This document shows, piece by piece, positions 14,625 to 23,100 of a DNA stretch of 28,078 nucleotides. The notes beneath the pieces were generated by a model. It ran no database searches, was not told the origin of the DNA, and was given only the letters and a program-made list of their open reading frames with translations. Location: the NCBI GenBank assembly GCA_002372275.1, contig DFFP01000037.1:1-28078 (forward strand), in the 5' to 3' direction. The translations under genes were made by a program, and so were the position numbers. The first letter of the stretch is position 1. Each line of letters begins with the position of its first letter. The DNA comes from Alphaproteobacteria bacterium UBA3773 (GTDB taxonomy: Bacteria > Pseudomonadota > Alphaproteobacteria > RF32 > CAG-239).

Positions 14625-15348
14625 CTTCATAAAAGAAATCATAAAGTTTTAAGTAAAAAACAAATTGCAAAATACTAATTAAAGCGTGACAAAGGCTCAG
14701 TGATATCAAACTTTGCGGCACCATCAAGTGAACCACAAACGGAAACATACCGTATAAAACAATTAAAACAGCGGCAATTTTGAGCTGATTGCCATACGTT
14801 TTTTCATACGCACTTAAAAGCGAAACATCTTTGCCGTTGATGGAAGATATCCAGCTCATCGCCGGAATAAAGAGCGTAAATGTCAACAAAAAAATCATCG
14901 GAATATAAAGCAAAAACTGCCCCGTTTTAGAAGAATTCATAAAATGATAGCAATCTCTAAGCAGTTCATAAATATTCGGAAAACCGATTAAAAATTGCGC
15001 CATATATTTCATCAGCATTAAAAATAAATGCCCGCATATAATCACAAATACGGAAAGCGCAAAAATCACCGCCATTTTTAAAATGGAATTAACAACTTTT
15101 TCACTGGTGAAAATCGGCTTTTGCTCATAATAAAGAGAGGTAAAAACATAATAAAACACATACCCGAACAGTGCATATAAAACGAGCATCAAAGCTTGAT
15201 GATGAAACACATACTTTAGGCTCAAAAATGAAGCAAGAAACGAAATCGCGCCTAAAAAACAAAGCAAAAATATGTTGCGTGCGATAAACGAAAATGTCTC
15301 AATCACATAAGGTTTTATTTGAAACAATCTTTTCGCCTCTTGCAACAT
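14611..15348 (-). CDS. Polytopic membrane protein of unknown function
   Basis: 245 residues with about six hydrophobic segments (for example FIARNIFLLCFLGAISFL, ALMLVLYALFGYVFYYVF, ILKMAVIFALSVFVIICG, FLLYIPMIFLLTFTLFIP). No catalytic motif or family is recognised. The ATG directly follows the accC stop codon, so it is the third gene of an accBC unit and translated by coupling. The usual alphaproteobacterial neighbour of accC, aat, is not here. The last codons (Pro-Ser-Gly-stop) lie in the palindromic repeat, so the original C-terminus may have been replaced when the repeat arrived. Confidence 0.75.
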   Translation of the reverse strand: MLQEAKRLFQIKPYVIETFSFIARNIFLLCFLGAISFLASFLSLKYVFHHQALMLVLYALFGYVFYYVFTSLYYEQKPIFTSEKVVNSILKMAVIFALSVFVIICGHLFLMLMKYMAQFLIGFPNIYELLRDCYHFMNSSKTGQFLLYIPMIFLLTFTLFIPAMSWISSINGKDVSLLSAYEKTYGNQLKIAAVLIVLYGMFPFVVHLMVPQSLISLSLCHALISILQFVFYLKLYDFFYEEPSG

Positions 15349-16692
15349 TTATTCTCCGCGTTTTTTTAAATGGTCCTCAAGCCAATGAATGTTATAATTT
15401 CCGTCAATAAAATCAGGTGATGAAATCAGTTCCTGCAATAGCGGAATTGTGGTATCAACCCCCATAATCACAAATTCATCTAAAGCTCTTCGAAGTCTCA
15501 TAATCGCCCCTGCTCTTGTTTTAGATGAAATAATCAATTTGGCAATCATACTGTCATAAACACTCGGGATTGTATAGCCCGAATAAATTTCAGAATCTAC
15601 TCTGACTCCCAAACCGCCCGGGGCATGCCATTCTTCAATTTTACCGGGGCACGGCACAAACGTTTCCGGGTTTTCGGCATTAATCCGGCATTCAATCGCA
15701 TGACCGCTAAACGTAATATCTTCTTGCCGAAACGAAAGTTTTGCCCCGCTTGCAATACGAATTTGTTCACGCACCAAATCAATATCCGTCACAGCCTCGG
15801 TTACCGGATGTTCAACCTGCAGGCGCGTATTCATTTCCATAAAATAAAACTTACCGTCTTCATACAAAAATTCAATCGTGCCGGCATTGGTATAACCAAT
15901 TTTTTGAATGGCTTTACGCACAATTTTACAAATACTTTGTCTGGCGCTGTCGTTTAAGGCCGGAGACGGGCTTTCTTCAATCACTTTTTGATTGTGACGC
16001 TGAATGGAACAATCACGTTCGCCCAAATGCACCACATTGCCGAAACTGTCTGCTAAAATCTGAATTTCGATATGACGCGGATGAACTAAAAATTTTTCGA
16101 GATAAACCGAATCCGAATTAAAAGCGGCTTTAGCCTCTGCTCTTGCAAGTGAGTACGCTTCGGGCAAATCTTCGGCCTTCATGGCAATTTTCATTCCCTT
16201 ACCGCCACCGCCGTCTTTGGCCTTAACAATCACCGGAAAACCGATTTTTTTAGCCCAAATATAAGCTTCATCAAGCGTTTTTAACTCACCCGAACCCGGC
16301 GCAACCGGGAGCCCTGCTTTTTGAGCTGCCGCACGCGCCGCAATTTTATCGCCCATCAAACGCATTTCAGATGATTTCGGACCGATAAAAACGATTCCGT
16401 GACGCTCCACCATTTCAGCAAAATCCGCATTTTCAGATAAAAAGCCATATCCCGGATGAATGGCATCCGCCCCCGTAATCACGGCAGCCGAAATAATTGC
16501 CGGCTTATTTAAGTAGGAGTCGGACGGTTTATCCGGACCGATACAAACGGCTTCATCAGCCATCCGCACATGCATGGCATCGGCATCGGCTTCTGAATGC
16601 ACGGCAACCGTTTTAATCCCCATTTCTCTGCAGGCACGCTGTATACGAAGGGCAATTTCGCCGCGGTTGGCAATCAAGATTTTTTCAAACAT
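15349..16692 (-). CDS. accC: Biotin carboxylase of acetyl-CoA carboxylase
   Basis: 447 residues, full length. ATP-dependent carboxylation of biotin on AccB, first half-reaction of malonyl-CoA synthesis. The N-domain begins FEKILIANRGEIALRI. The ATP-grasp part shows KAKDGGGGKGMKIA (glycine-rich loop), the catalytic region ERDCSIQRHNQKVIEESPSP and EMNTRLQVEHPVTE (metal ligands and biotin-reactive Arg), and the C-domain has FSGHAIECRINAE. All key residues appear intact. It follows accB by 16 nt in the same direction. Confidence 0.98.
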   Translation of the reverse strand: MFEKILIANRGEIALRIQRACREMGIKTVAVHSEADADAMHVRMADEAVCIGPDKPSDSYLNKPAIISAAVITGADAIHPGYGFLSENADFAEMVERHGIVFIGPKSSEMRLMGDKIAARAAAQKAGLPVAPGSGELKTLDEAYIWAKKIGFPVIVKAKDGGGGKGMKIAMKAEDLPEAYSLARAEAKAAFNSDSVYLEKFLVHPRHIEIQILADSFGNVVHLGERDCSIQRHNQKVIEESPSPALNDSARQSICKIVRKAIQKIGYTNAGTIEFLYEDGKFYFMEMNTRLQVEHPVTEAVTDIDLVREQIRIASGAKLSFRQEDITFSGHAIECRINAENPETFVPCPGKIEEWHAPGGLGVRVDSEIYSGYTIPSVYDSMIAKLIISSKTRAGAIMRLRRALDEFVIMGVDTTIPLLQELISSPDFIDGNYNIHWLEDHLKKRGE

Positions 16693-16708
16693 GATTTATT
16701 TCCCGATT

Positions 16709-17185
16709 TTATTCAATCACAATCAAAGGTGCGCCATATTCCACCGGATCACCTGCTTCGACCAAAATTTTGGTTACTCGTCCGGATTTATGTGCTTTGA
16801 CAGGGTTGAAAGTTTTCATTGCTTCAATCAAACAAACCGTATCGCCGGCTTTAACATCCACACCGACTGACACGAAATCATCACTTGTCTGATTGGGCGC
16901 CAAATAGACCACACCGACCATCGGTGACTTAACGGCATTGGGGTCATTACGATAATCATTGATTAAATTTTCGACCTGCTCATCTTCTGTTTTTTCAGCC
17001 TCTTTTTTAGGAGTCTCAATTGCCTCAGGAGTTGCCAAAATCACTTGGGGTTGCGCCGGTGCACCGCTTTGACGCGAAAGTGAAATGCGTACACCTTCAT
17101 CTTCATATTCAAGTCCCGTTAAATTAGATTTGTTCAAGATATCAGCAAGCTTACTGATTATTTTTGTATCAATCGGATTGACCAT
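16709..17185 (-). CDS. accB: Biotin carboxyl carrier protein of acetyl-CoA carboxylase
   Basis: 158 residues from the ATG at 17185, preceded by AAGGG at 6 nt; the ATG two codons earlier touches that site and is less likely. The N-terminal helical part (residues 1-40, DTKIISKLADILNKSNLTGLEYEDEGVRISLSR pattern) binds the carboxylase. It is followed by a Pro/Ala/Glu linker and a biotinyl domain with the acceptor lysine in EAMKTFNPVKA (about Lys124). First gene of accB-accC plus membrane protein, driven by a promoter at 17224-17252. Confidence 0.97.
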   Translation of the reverse strand: MVNPIDTKIISKLADILNKSNLTGLEYEDEGVRISLSRQSGAPAQPQVILATPEAIETPKKEAEKTEDEQVENLINDYRNDPNAVKSPMVGVVYLAPNQTSDDFVSVGVDVKAGDTVCLIEAMKTFNPVKAHKSGRVTKILVEAGDPVEYGAPLIVIE

Positions 17186-17223
17186 TTTCATCCCTTACGT
17201 AAAGTTATAAATAAACTTTTTTT

Positions 17224-17252
17224 CTTATAAAGCATTTAATTAAAAAAAACAA
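17224..17252 (-). promoter_or_regulatory. Probable accBC promoter
   Basis: Minus strand TTGTTT, 17-nt spacer, TATAAG, about 30 nt before the expected leader end. It is divergent from the rpsU promoter. Confidence 0.6.
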
Positions 17253-17317
17253 CATTAATTTTTACCTATTGGATGCATATCAATCCGAAAGAAAATAAAT
17301 TAGTGAATAAAAAACAC

Positions 17318-17346
17318 TTGACGAGAAAAAAAACATATGTTAAACA
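17318..17346 (+). promoter_or_regulatory. Possible rpsU promoter
   Basis: TTGACG, 17-nt spacer, TAAACA. The -35 is strong and the -10 weak. The distance to the GTG start (about 40 nt of leader) is reasonable. Confidence 0.4.
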
Positions 17347-17392
17347 GAGCGCAATTTAACAATTTTTGATATGTGAAAAGAGGTGAATTTAA

Positions 17393-17599
17393 GTGGTTCA
17401 AGTTACTGTTATCGGCAATGATGTTTCTCAATCTTTAAAGATTTTGAAAAAGAAAATGCAACGCGAAGGTATTTTCCGTGAAATGAAATTGCGTCGTTGT
17501 CATGAAAAAAATGCCGAAAAGAAAGCTCGCCGCAAAGCTGAAGCTGTTCGCAGAGCACGTAAGCAACTTCGTAAACGCTTAGATACCGAAGGGTTCTAG
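17393..17599 (+). CDS. rpsU: 30S ribosomal protein bS21, GTG start
   Basis: 68 residues. Small basic ribosomal protein near the anti-Shine-Dalgarno end of 16S rRNA. The sequence is characteristic: SLKILKKKMQREGIFREMKLRR, then a Lys/Arg/Ala-rich helix (AEKKARRKAEAVRRARKQ). Translation starts at GTG, preceded by GAGGTGA. It is a single-gene unit with its own terminator, not linked to dnaG or rpoD here. Confidence 0.96.
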   Translation: MVQVTVIGNDVSQSLKILKKKMQREGIFREMKLRRCHEKNAEKKARRKAEAVRRARKQLRKRLDTEGF

Positions 17600-17612
17600 T
17601 TTTATTAAGATG

Positions 17613-17642
17613 AAAAAAGGGGCAGAAATGCTCCTTTTTTTT
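17613..17642 (+). terminator. Intrinsic terminator after rpsU
   Basis: Stem AAGGGGCA/TGCTCCTT with loop GAAA, flanked by an A run and an 8-T run. Confidence 0.88.
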
Positions 17643-17734
17643 ATGCTAAAAAAAAGTACTTGCATTTAAAAAAAAATATGCTAAACATAACCCACTTGCT
17701 TTGATTTAAAAAAAGTAAGTTTTGTGTTAATTTA

Positions 17735-17771
17735 TTCGTGGGGGAACAGCCATGTTCTATCAAACCACGAA
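17735..17771 (+). promoter_or_regulatory. Leader hairpin of rplK-rplA, possible L1 binding site
   Basis: 7-bp outer stem TTCGTGG/CCACGAA with an inner stem GAACA/TGTTC separated by an asymmetric bulge (GG on one side, TATCAAA on the other), 10 nt before the rplK ribosome-binding site GAGG. In many bacteria L1 represses its own rplKA mRNA by binding such a leader hairpin. That this is the L1 site is an inference. The rplK promoter is not clear; TTGATT at 17701 has only a weak -10. Confidence 0.5.
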
Positions 17772-17791
17772 CTCTTTTACGAGGTATGAAA

Positions 17792-18229
17792 ATGGCTAAG
17801 TCTAAAAAGAAAATTTTAGGTTTAATCAAGCTTCAGATTGCCGCGGGAAAGGCTACCCCTTCTCCTCCGGTCGGACCGGCTCTCGGTCAGAAAGGCTTGA
17901 ATATTATGGAATTCTGCAAAGCATTTAACGCTGCAACACAAAGCATGGAACCCGGTATTCCTGTTCCTGTTGTGATTACGGCCTATGAAGATAAGAGTTT
18001 TACTTTTATCACAAAATTGCCGCCGGTTGCTTATTACATCAAAAAAGCGGCAGGTGTTAAATCTGCTTCCAAAGAACCTGGAAAAACAGTTGCCGGTCAA
18101 ATTACACTGGCTCAAGTTAAAGAAATTGCTCAAGAAAAAATGCCTGATCTCAATTGCTCAACAATTGAATCTGCGATGAATATCGTTAAAGGTCAAGCTG
18201 TTTCTATGGGTATTAAGGTAACGGAGTAG
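17792..18229 (+). CDS. rplK: 50S ribosomal protein uL11
   Basis: 145 residues from the ATG at 17792, with GAGG 7 nt upstream; an in-frame ATG at 17738 lies inside the leader hairpin and is not used. uL11 forms the stalk base and GTPase-associated centre. The N-domain carries KLQIAAGKATPSPPVGPALGQKGLNIMEFCKAFN and the RNA-binding C-domain has KKAAGVKSASKEPGK. It is followed by rplA after 4 nt. The nusG and secE genes that usually precede it are absent. Confidence 0.98.
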   Translation: MAKSKKKILGLIKLQIAAGKATPSPPVGPALGQKGLNIMEFCKAFNAATQSMEPGIPVPVVITAYEDKSFTFITKLPPVAYYIKKAAGVKSASKEPGKTVAGQITLAQVKEIAQEKMPDLNCSTIESAMNIVKGQAVSMGIKVTE

Positions 18230-18233
18230 TGTC

Positions 18234-18920
18234 ATGGCTGGAAAAAGAATTGTTAACGCATATAAAACGTTAGATAAAAACAAAGAATATGCCTTGAAAG
18301 AAGCTATCGAAATTGTGAAAAACAATGCGACGGCAAAATTTGATGAAACAATTGATTTGGCAATCAATTTGGGTGTTGATCCGAAATATGCCGATCAAAT
18401 GATCAGAGGTGTTTGTTCGCTTCCTCACGGAAACGGCAAAAAAGTTCGCGTTGCTGTTTTTGCACAAGGCGAAAAAGCCGATGAAGCCAAAGCTGCCGGA
18501 GCCGACGTTATCGGTGCTGAAAACTTGGTCGATTCGATTTTAGCAGGCAAAATTGATTTTGATCGCTGCATTGCAACTCCTGATATGATGGGTATTGCTG
18601 GTCGTGTGGCTCGCGTTTTGGGTCCGAAAGGCTTAATGCCGAACCCGAAACTCGGAACAGTGACAGCAGATGTCAAAACAGCCGTTGAAAAAGCCAAAGC
18701 CGGTGAAGTTCAATTCAGAGTTGAAAAGAACGGTATCGTTCACGCCGGAATTGCAAAAGCTTCGTTTACAGCTGACCAAATTTATGATAATGCTAAAATT
18801 TTCATTGATACCATTATCAAAGCCAAACCCCAAAGCTTGAAAGGAACATATATGAAAAAAGTTTCCATCAGCTCTACAATGGGTGTCGGCGTCAAAGTTG
18901 ATTTAAATACATTAAATTAA
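18234..18920 (+). CDS. rplA: 50S ribosomal protein uL1
   Basis: 228 residues, normal length. uL1 forms the mobile L1 stalk at the E site and is a known translational repressor of its own operon. It contains KFDETIDLAINLGVDPKYADQMIRG and the family signature near VARVLGPKGLMPNPKLGTVT. It ends the two-gene unit, where a strong terminator follows instead of rplJ-rplL-rpoB. Confidence 0.98.
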   Translation: MAGKRIVNAYKTLDKNKEYALKEAIEIVKNNATAKFDETIDLAINLGVDPKYADQMIRGVCSLPHGNGKKVRVAVFAQGEKADEAKAAGADVIGAENLVDSILAGKIDFDRCIATPDMMGIAGRVARVLGPKGLMPNPKLGTVTADVKTAVEKAKAGEVQFRVEKNGIVHAGIAKASFTADQIYDNAKIFIDTIIKAKPQSLKGTYMKKVSISSTMGVGVKVDLNTLN

Positions 18921-18941
18921 TTTTGAAGTAAAAACAAATTC

Positions 18942-18973
18942 AAAGCTCCTTGTTTTGCAAGGAGCTTTTTTTT
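18942..18973 (+). terminator. Intrinsic terminator after rplA
   Basis: 11-bp stem AAAGCTCCTTG/CAAGGAGCTTT, 5-nt loop, and an 8-T run. It cleanly ends the ribosomal unit before module B. Confidence 0.93.
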
Positions 18974-19013
18974 ATCTCAATAAAATGAGGTTTTATGATA
19001 TGAAACAAAAAAA

Positions 19014-19042
19014 TTGACAAGAGCCACAAAATAAACTATAAT
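19014..19042 (+). promoter_or_regulatory. Consensus promoter of RNA module B
   Basis: TTGACA, 17-nt spacer, TATAAT. The hexamers and spacing equal those of module A while the spacer sequence differs. The start is expected near 19049. Confidence 0.85.
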
Positions 19043-19048
19043 AATTGC

Positions 19049-19295
19049 ATGGTATCAAAAGATATCTAGTGCCTGAAAAAAAGGCGCGGAGCTGTGAGAA
19101 GCTCTTACGTTAGGCAGTGAAGGATAACACTGCAAGATGTGCTGTCTTTTTTATTTTTAAAAAACACACATATTATCCCCGATTTGGTCGGGGTGCTGAT
19201 AACGAATGTTCAAGGATTTTCCTAAAGGTTATCAGAGTCATTTCCTAACGTATGATTTCTCAACTCTCCGACCGCCTCATTAAGGGCGGTTTTAT
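19049..19295 (+). ncRNA. Structured RNA, copy B, upstream of a BspA-like gene
   Basis: About 247 nt, the partner of copy A at 5738-5985. The same hairpins are present: P1 19051-19066 (loop AAAA instead of GAGA), P2 19069-19087, P3 GAGCT/AGCTC (19089-19104), closing helix P4 TACGTTAGG (19106-19114) with CCTAACGTA (19244-19252), then P5-P8 and the terminator. Copies A and B differ at four positions in each strand of P4, and all four pairs stay Watson-Crick. The ~129 nt between the P4 strands differ at one base only. Conservation of this non-coding stretch exceeds that of synonymous sites in the genes that follow, so the RNA itself is probably under selection or is homogenised by gene conversion. 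Confidence 0.82.
19271..19295 (+). terminator. Terminator at the end of RNA copy B
   Basis: ACCGCC/GGCGGT stem with an 8-nt loop, then TTTATT. The loop differs from copy A while the stem is kept. CTCCGACC at 19266-19273 can pair with GGTCGGGG at 19186-19193, as in copy A. Confidence 0.65.
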
Positions 19296-19313
19296 TAATA
19301 TGACAAATTTATT

Positions 19314-19358
19314 ATCACCCTCTCCGTTCCTCCCCCCTCAAGGGGGAGGACTAAAAGG
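19314..19358. repeat. GC-rich palindrome between RNA copy B and its gene
   Basis: Stem CCTCCCCC/GGGGGAGG (19329-19349, loop CTCAA) with weaker outer pairing CCCT...AGGG. It has no counterpart in module A, where the RNA is followed directly by the ribosome-binding site, so it looks like an insertion of a small palindromic repeat. No T tract follows. Confidence 0.5.
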
Positions 19359-19378
19359 GAAAGTAAAGGAGAAAAAAA

Positions 19379-20191
19379 ATGAAAAAAAATCTTTGTACAA
19401 AGTTTGTTATTGTGATTATAACATGTATTTTGTCAACGCATGCTTTTGCTGCAAATACTTGTCTTGAAGATGAAGAAAAATGTTGGGAATGCGGTTTAAA
19501 TTGCACTGCCAGACTAGATCAAAGCGGGAAAATGACTATTTCAGGTACAGGCCCTATGTATGATTATGTTTTTAATTGGAGAGATAGACCTTGGGTACAA
19601 TATCTTCAAGAAATAACTTCTCTTGATGTACAACGAGGAATTACAACTGTCGGATGGAATGCATTTTACGATACTGCAATAGCAACAGCAACATTAGCAG
19701 ATTCTGTTGAAAATATTAAATGTGGAGGTATAGGTAAAACGAATCTGACAGATTTAATTATCGGAGAAAATTCACAATTGAATCAAACCAAAGATACTAC
19801 TGGAAACCCTGGAATATATGGAATAAATCATCTTATTATCTCATGCAAAGGAGATATTGAAAAATGTCAAACAAAACAAAATTTATTTACAGATATCGGA
19901 ATATCAACTGATTTCAGATTTTATGAAGAAAAAGACAGCAACGGAAAGATAACTTTAAAATATGAAAAAGGTGGATATAAAACTTATGATTCACATGGTA
20001 ATATCACCGGAAAATATGATATAGAAGGCAATATTTTAGCAACATACAACTATAATCCCGACGGTTCTGTTTTAACCTATGATTCAAACGGAAAACTCAT
20101 CGGTATTCAAGGCAAAAGAATCTTGACCGTTGACGAGGCGACAGCACTTGTGAAAAATAACAAAAATACTTTTTCAATCCGCTATAGATAA
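19379..20191 (+). CDS. BspA-like secreted LRR/YD-repeat protein, copy B
   Basis: 270 residues, paralogue of the gene at 6014. AAGGAG lies 7 nt before ATG. A Sec signal peptide covers about 1-24 (cleavage probably AFA/AN), then CGLNCTARLDQSGKM, ISGTGPMYDYV, RPW, and one LRR-like unit (GITTVGWNAFYDT, LADSVENI). The block from LIISCKGDIEKC to FRFYEEKD is identical to copy A, and the remaining differences in that DNA are synonymous, a sign of purifying selection on the protein. The C-terminus again has YD-like units and ends FSIRYR. It has a few more Cys in the N-terminal part than copy A. The stop is 1 nt from the stop of the opposite gene, with no terminator between. Surface or secreted role is inferred from the family. 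Confidence 0.85.
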   Translation: MKKNLCTKFVIVIITCILSTHAFAANTCLEDEEKCWECGLNCTARLDQSGKMTISGTGPMYDYVFNWRDRPWVQYLQEITSLDVQRGITTVGWNAFYDTAIATATLADSVENIKCGGIGKTNLTDLIIGENSQLNQTKDTTGNPGIYGINHLIISCKGDIEKCQTKQNLFTDIGISTDFRFYEEKDSNGKITLKYEKGGYKTYDSHGNITGKYDIEGNILATYNYNPDGSVLTYDSNGKLIGIQGKRILTVDEATALVKNNKNTFSIRYR

Positions 20192-20192
20192 T

Positions 20193-23100
20193 TTATTTGC
20201 TCTGCTTGACCATTTGAAGGGCTGTTTGATAGTCAAATTTTCCTGTTGCCAAGAGTGGCGGTTTTTTCTCATACAAAACAACTTTCGGAGCAAACAGAGG
20301 CGATAAACCGGCTGATGTGATTTCTTTTTGAACACTTTCGGCATTGATGTTTTCATCATTTGTGATGAGCACAAGTTTTTCGCCTTTGCCTTCATCTGAA
20401 ACGGCTAAAACACCTATCACTGCCTGAGGATAAGCTTTTTCAAGCGTTTCTTCAATGAGTGCAAGCGAAATCATTTCACCCCCGATTTTAGCAAAGCGTT
20501 TGGCGCGGCCGATGATGCTTAAAAATCCGTCTTCATCCATACTGACGACATCTCCCGTTTCGTACCATCCGTCTTTGAGGGGCGTTAAAACACCCTTATT
20601 GTCTGCTTTGATATACCCTTTCATCACATTATCGCCCCGAACGGAAAGCAAACCGCCGTTTTCATAACCTTCCATCAAAGTCAGGCGATATTCGATGCCG
20701 GGCAAAATTCGACCGACCGTATTTTCTTTATAGTTCATCGGGGTATTAAGCGAAATCACCGGAGCTGTTTCGGTTGCCCCATACCCTTCCATAATCCGAA
20801 CGCCGAATTTTTTAAGCCACAGCATTTGCGTGCGCTCTTTTAATTTTTCGCCCCCGACAATGGCATATTTTAAGTTAAAGAAATCATAGGGGTGGCCAAG
20901 TCTACCGTATCCGAAGAAAAATGTATCTGTTCCGCAAATAATGGTGGCGTTCGTATCATAAACAAGCTCCGGCACAATGCGATAATGAAGCGGTGACGGA
21001 TATAAAAACACCTTCACGCCCGAAAGCGGTGCAATCACACCGCCTAAAGTCAGCCCAAACGAATGAAACATCGGAAGCGCATTAAAGAAAATATCCGAGG
21101 TATTAATCGATAACATACTCAAAAGCTGAAAACGGTTGGCTTCCAAATTTTTATGGCTTAAAACAACGGCTTTGGGCATGGCATCTGTGCCTGATGTAAA
21201 CAAAATAACCGCCGCATCTTCAGCTAAAACTTGAGGAATATCACGCTTTAGATAATGAACAAATCCTGAAATTTTTGTCTTTAAAGAAAGAGATTTTGCA
21301 AAATCTTCTAAATAAATGACTTTGATATTGTTTTCAAGTAAAACGCTTTCCTGCTTTTGCAATCGTCCTTTTTCAATAAACTCTCTTGAGCTTACAACCG
21401 TTTGAAGACAGACCGTTTGAGCGCACGATAAAAACGGTGTTTCACCTTGCGTAAAATTGAGCATCACAGGTGTTTTTCCCATACATAAAACAGCATAAAA
21501 TGTCACAAGTTCAGCCACGCTGTTTGGAAGCATCAACCCGATTTTATCTTCGCCTTTTGTAATGTTTTTCAAACCCTCACTTAAAACGTATGCCCCTTTG
21601 AGCAATTTTTTGTAAGTGATAGGCTTTCTTTTGATATCTTCTGCAATTTTATGATTGAGGCCGTGTTGTTTGGCCGCTTTTAAGAGAGCTGAAAAAATCG
21701 GATCTGACACAGCAGACGTTTGATAAAGCATGCCCGTCATCAAGTCATAAAGTTTAAGCGAAATAAGATGTCTTTGTTGACGCCTCGTTAAATTTTGGGG
21801 CACATCCAAACGATAAGGTTTTAAGAACGTCATTTCAATTTTCGGAAACCAGAATGTTCGAATTTTGCCTTTCAGATAAGAAAATTTACTCACCTCCGCC
21901 CCTTTAATTCGAAGCGGAACAATTCGGGCACCTGCTTTTGAAGCAATCATTCCTGCCCCCTCATAAATTTTCATCAAGCCACCGGTTGTCGTGATACGCC
22001 CTTCCGGAAAAATCATCACGCGTTCACCGTTTTTGAGCTTAAAAATTAAATGGCGCATCGACATCGGATTTGTCGGGTCAAGCGCAAAAAACGGCACAAA
22101 AAGCGAGAAAAATTTCATAAACCATTTTTTGGACCAAGATGTATTTATCGCAAATGTCACTTCATAAGGCATAAATGCTGCAATCAAAAGCCCGTCCAGA
22201 AGCGAGGTATGATTGGCAATAATCATGGTACGTTTGCCGGCTCTTTGAACATTAAAACTGCCGCTGACCCGAACCTTAAAAAAGAGCTCTAACACAAACC
22301 TTAAAATCGAACGCCAAAAAGCAGTCGGCAAAAGCTGACAGCTGAATATAAAAACCAAAACAGACAGAAGAGCCATACTTAAAAATAATTCTGATATATC
22401 AAAACCGATTTCAAGCAACAAAATCGAAAAGAGCGAAATCAAAACCATACCGAGTGAATTTAAAATGTTGTTTCCGCCAATCACGGCCGATACATTGGCT
22501 TTCGGAGCATGTTTTTGCATTAAGGTATTTAAGGGCACAATATAAAAACCGGCCACAAACGCCAAAATAAAAATCGTCACACTGATTTTTAGCCCGCAAG
22601 AAAGACTAAAGAAATCTTTTAATCCGATGGGAGAAGATGGTGTTATATATCCTTTTGTCATCGCATGAAGGGCATATAAGCATATACCCATAAGCAAAAT
22701 ACAAAGGGGCGTATAAACGGCATGCACAAAACCTTTCATCACACGCCCGCATAAAAGCGAACCCAAGGCCACCCCGACAGAAAACAAAATCAAAAAGAAC
22801 GTAATCACACTTCCCGTCACATTCAAAACGTTTCCGGATAGCGGATAAATTTGCGTTAAAACAAATGTTCCGACAATCCAAAACCACGTGGCGCCTAAAA
22901 CAGACAAAAAAACAACTTTATGATGCCGAATTAAACTTAAAGTTTGAAAAATGGAAGAAAAAATATTTTTTCTTAAATGAGCATCTTTTTGATAAGAGGG
23001 CGCCGGCGGAATATAAAAAGAAAAACAAAGACCTAAAAGAGATGAAACAAAAAATAAAATCACGCTTGCTTTGAATGGTAAAATTGTTCCTAAAATCACG

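Noticed and set aside
17738..17791. 18-codon N-terminal extension of L11
   Set aside because: The extension lies in a stable leader hairpin and is absent from the L11 family; the ATG at 17792 has the ribosome-binding site.
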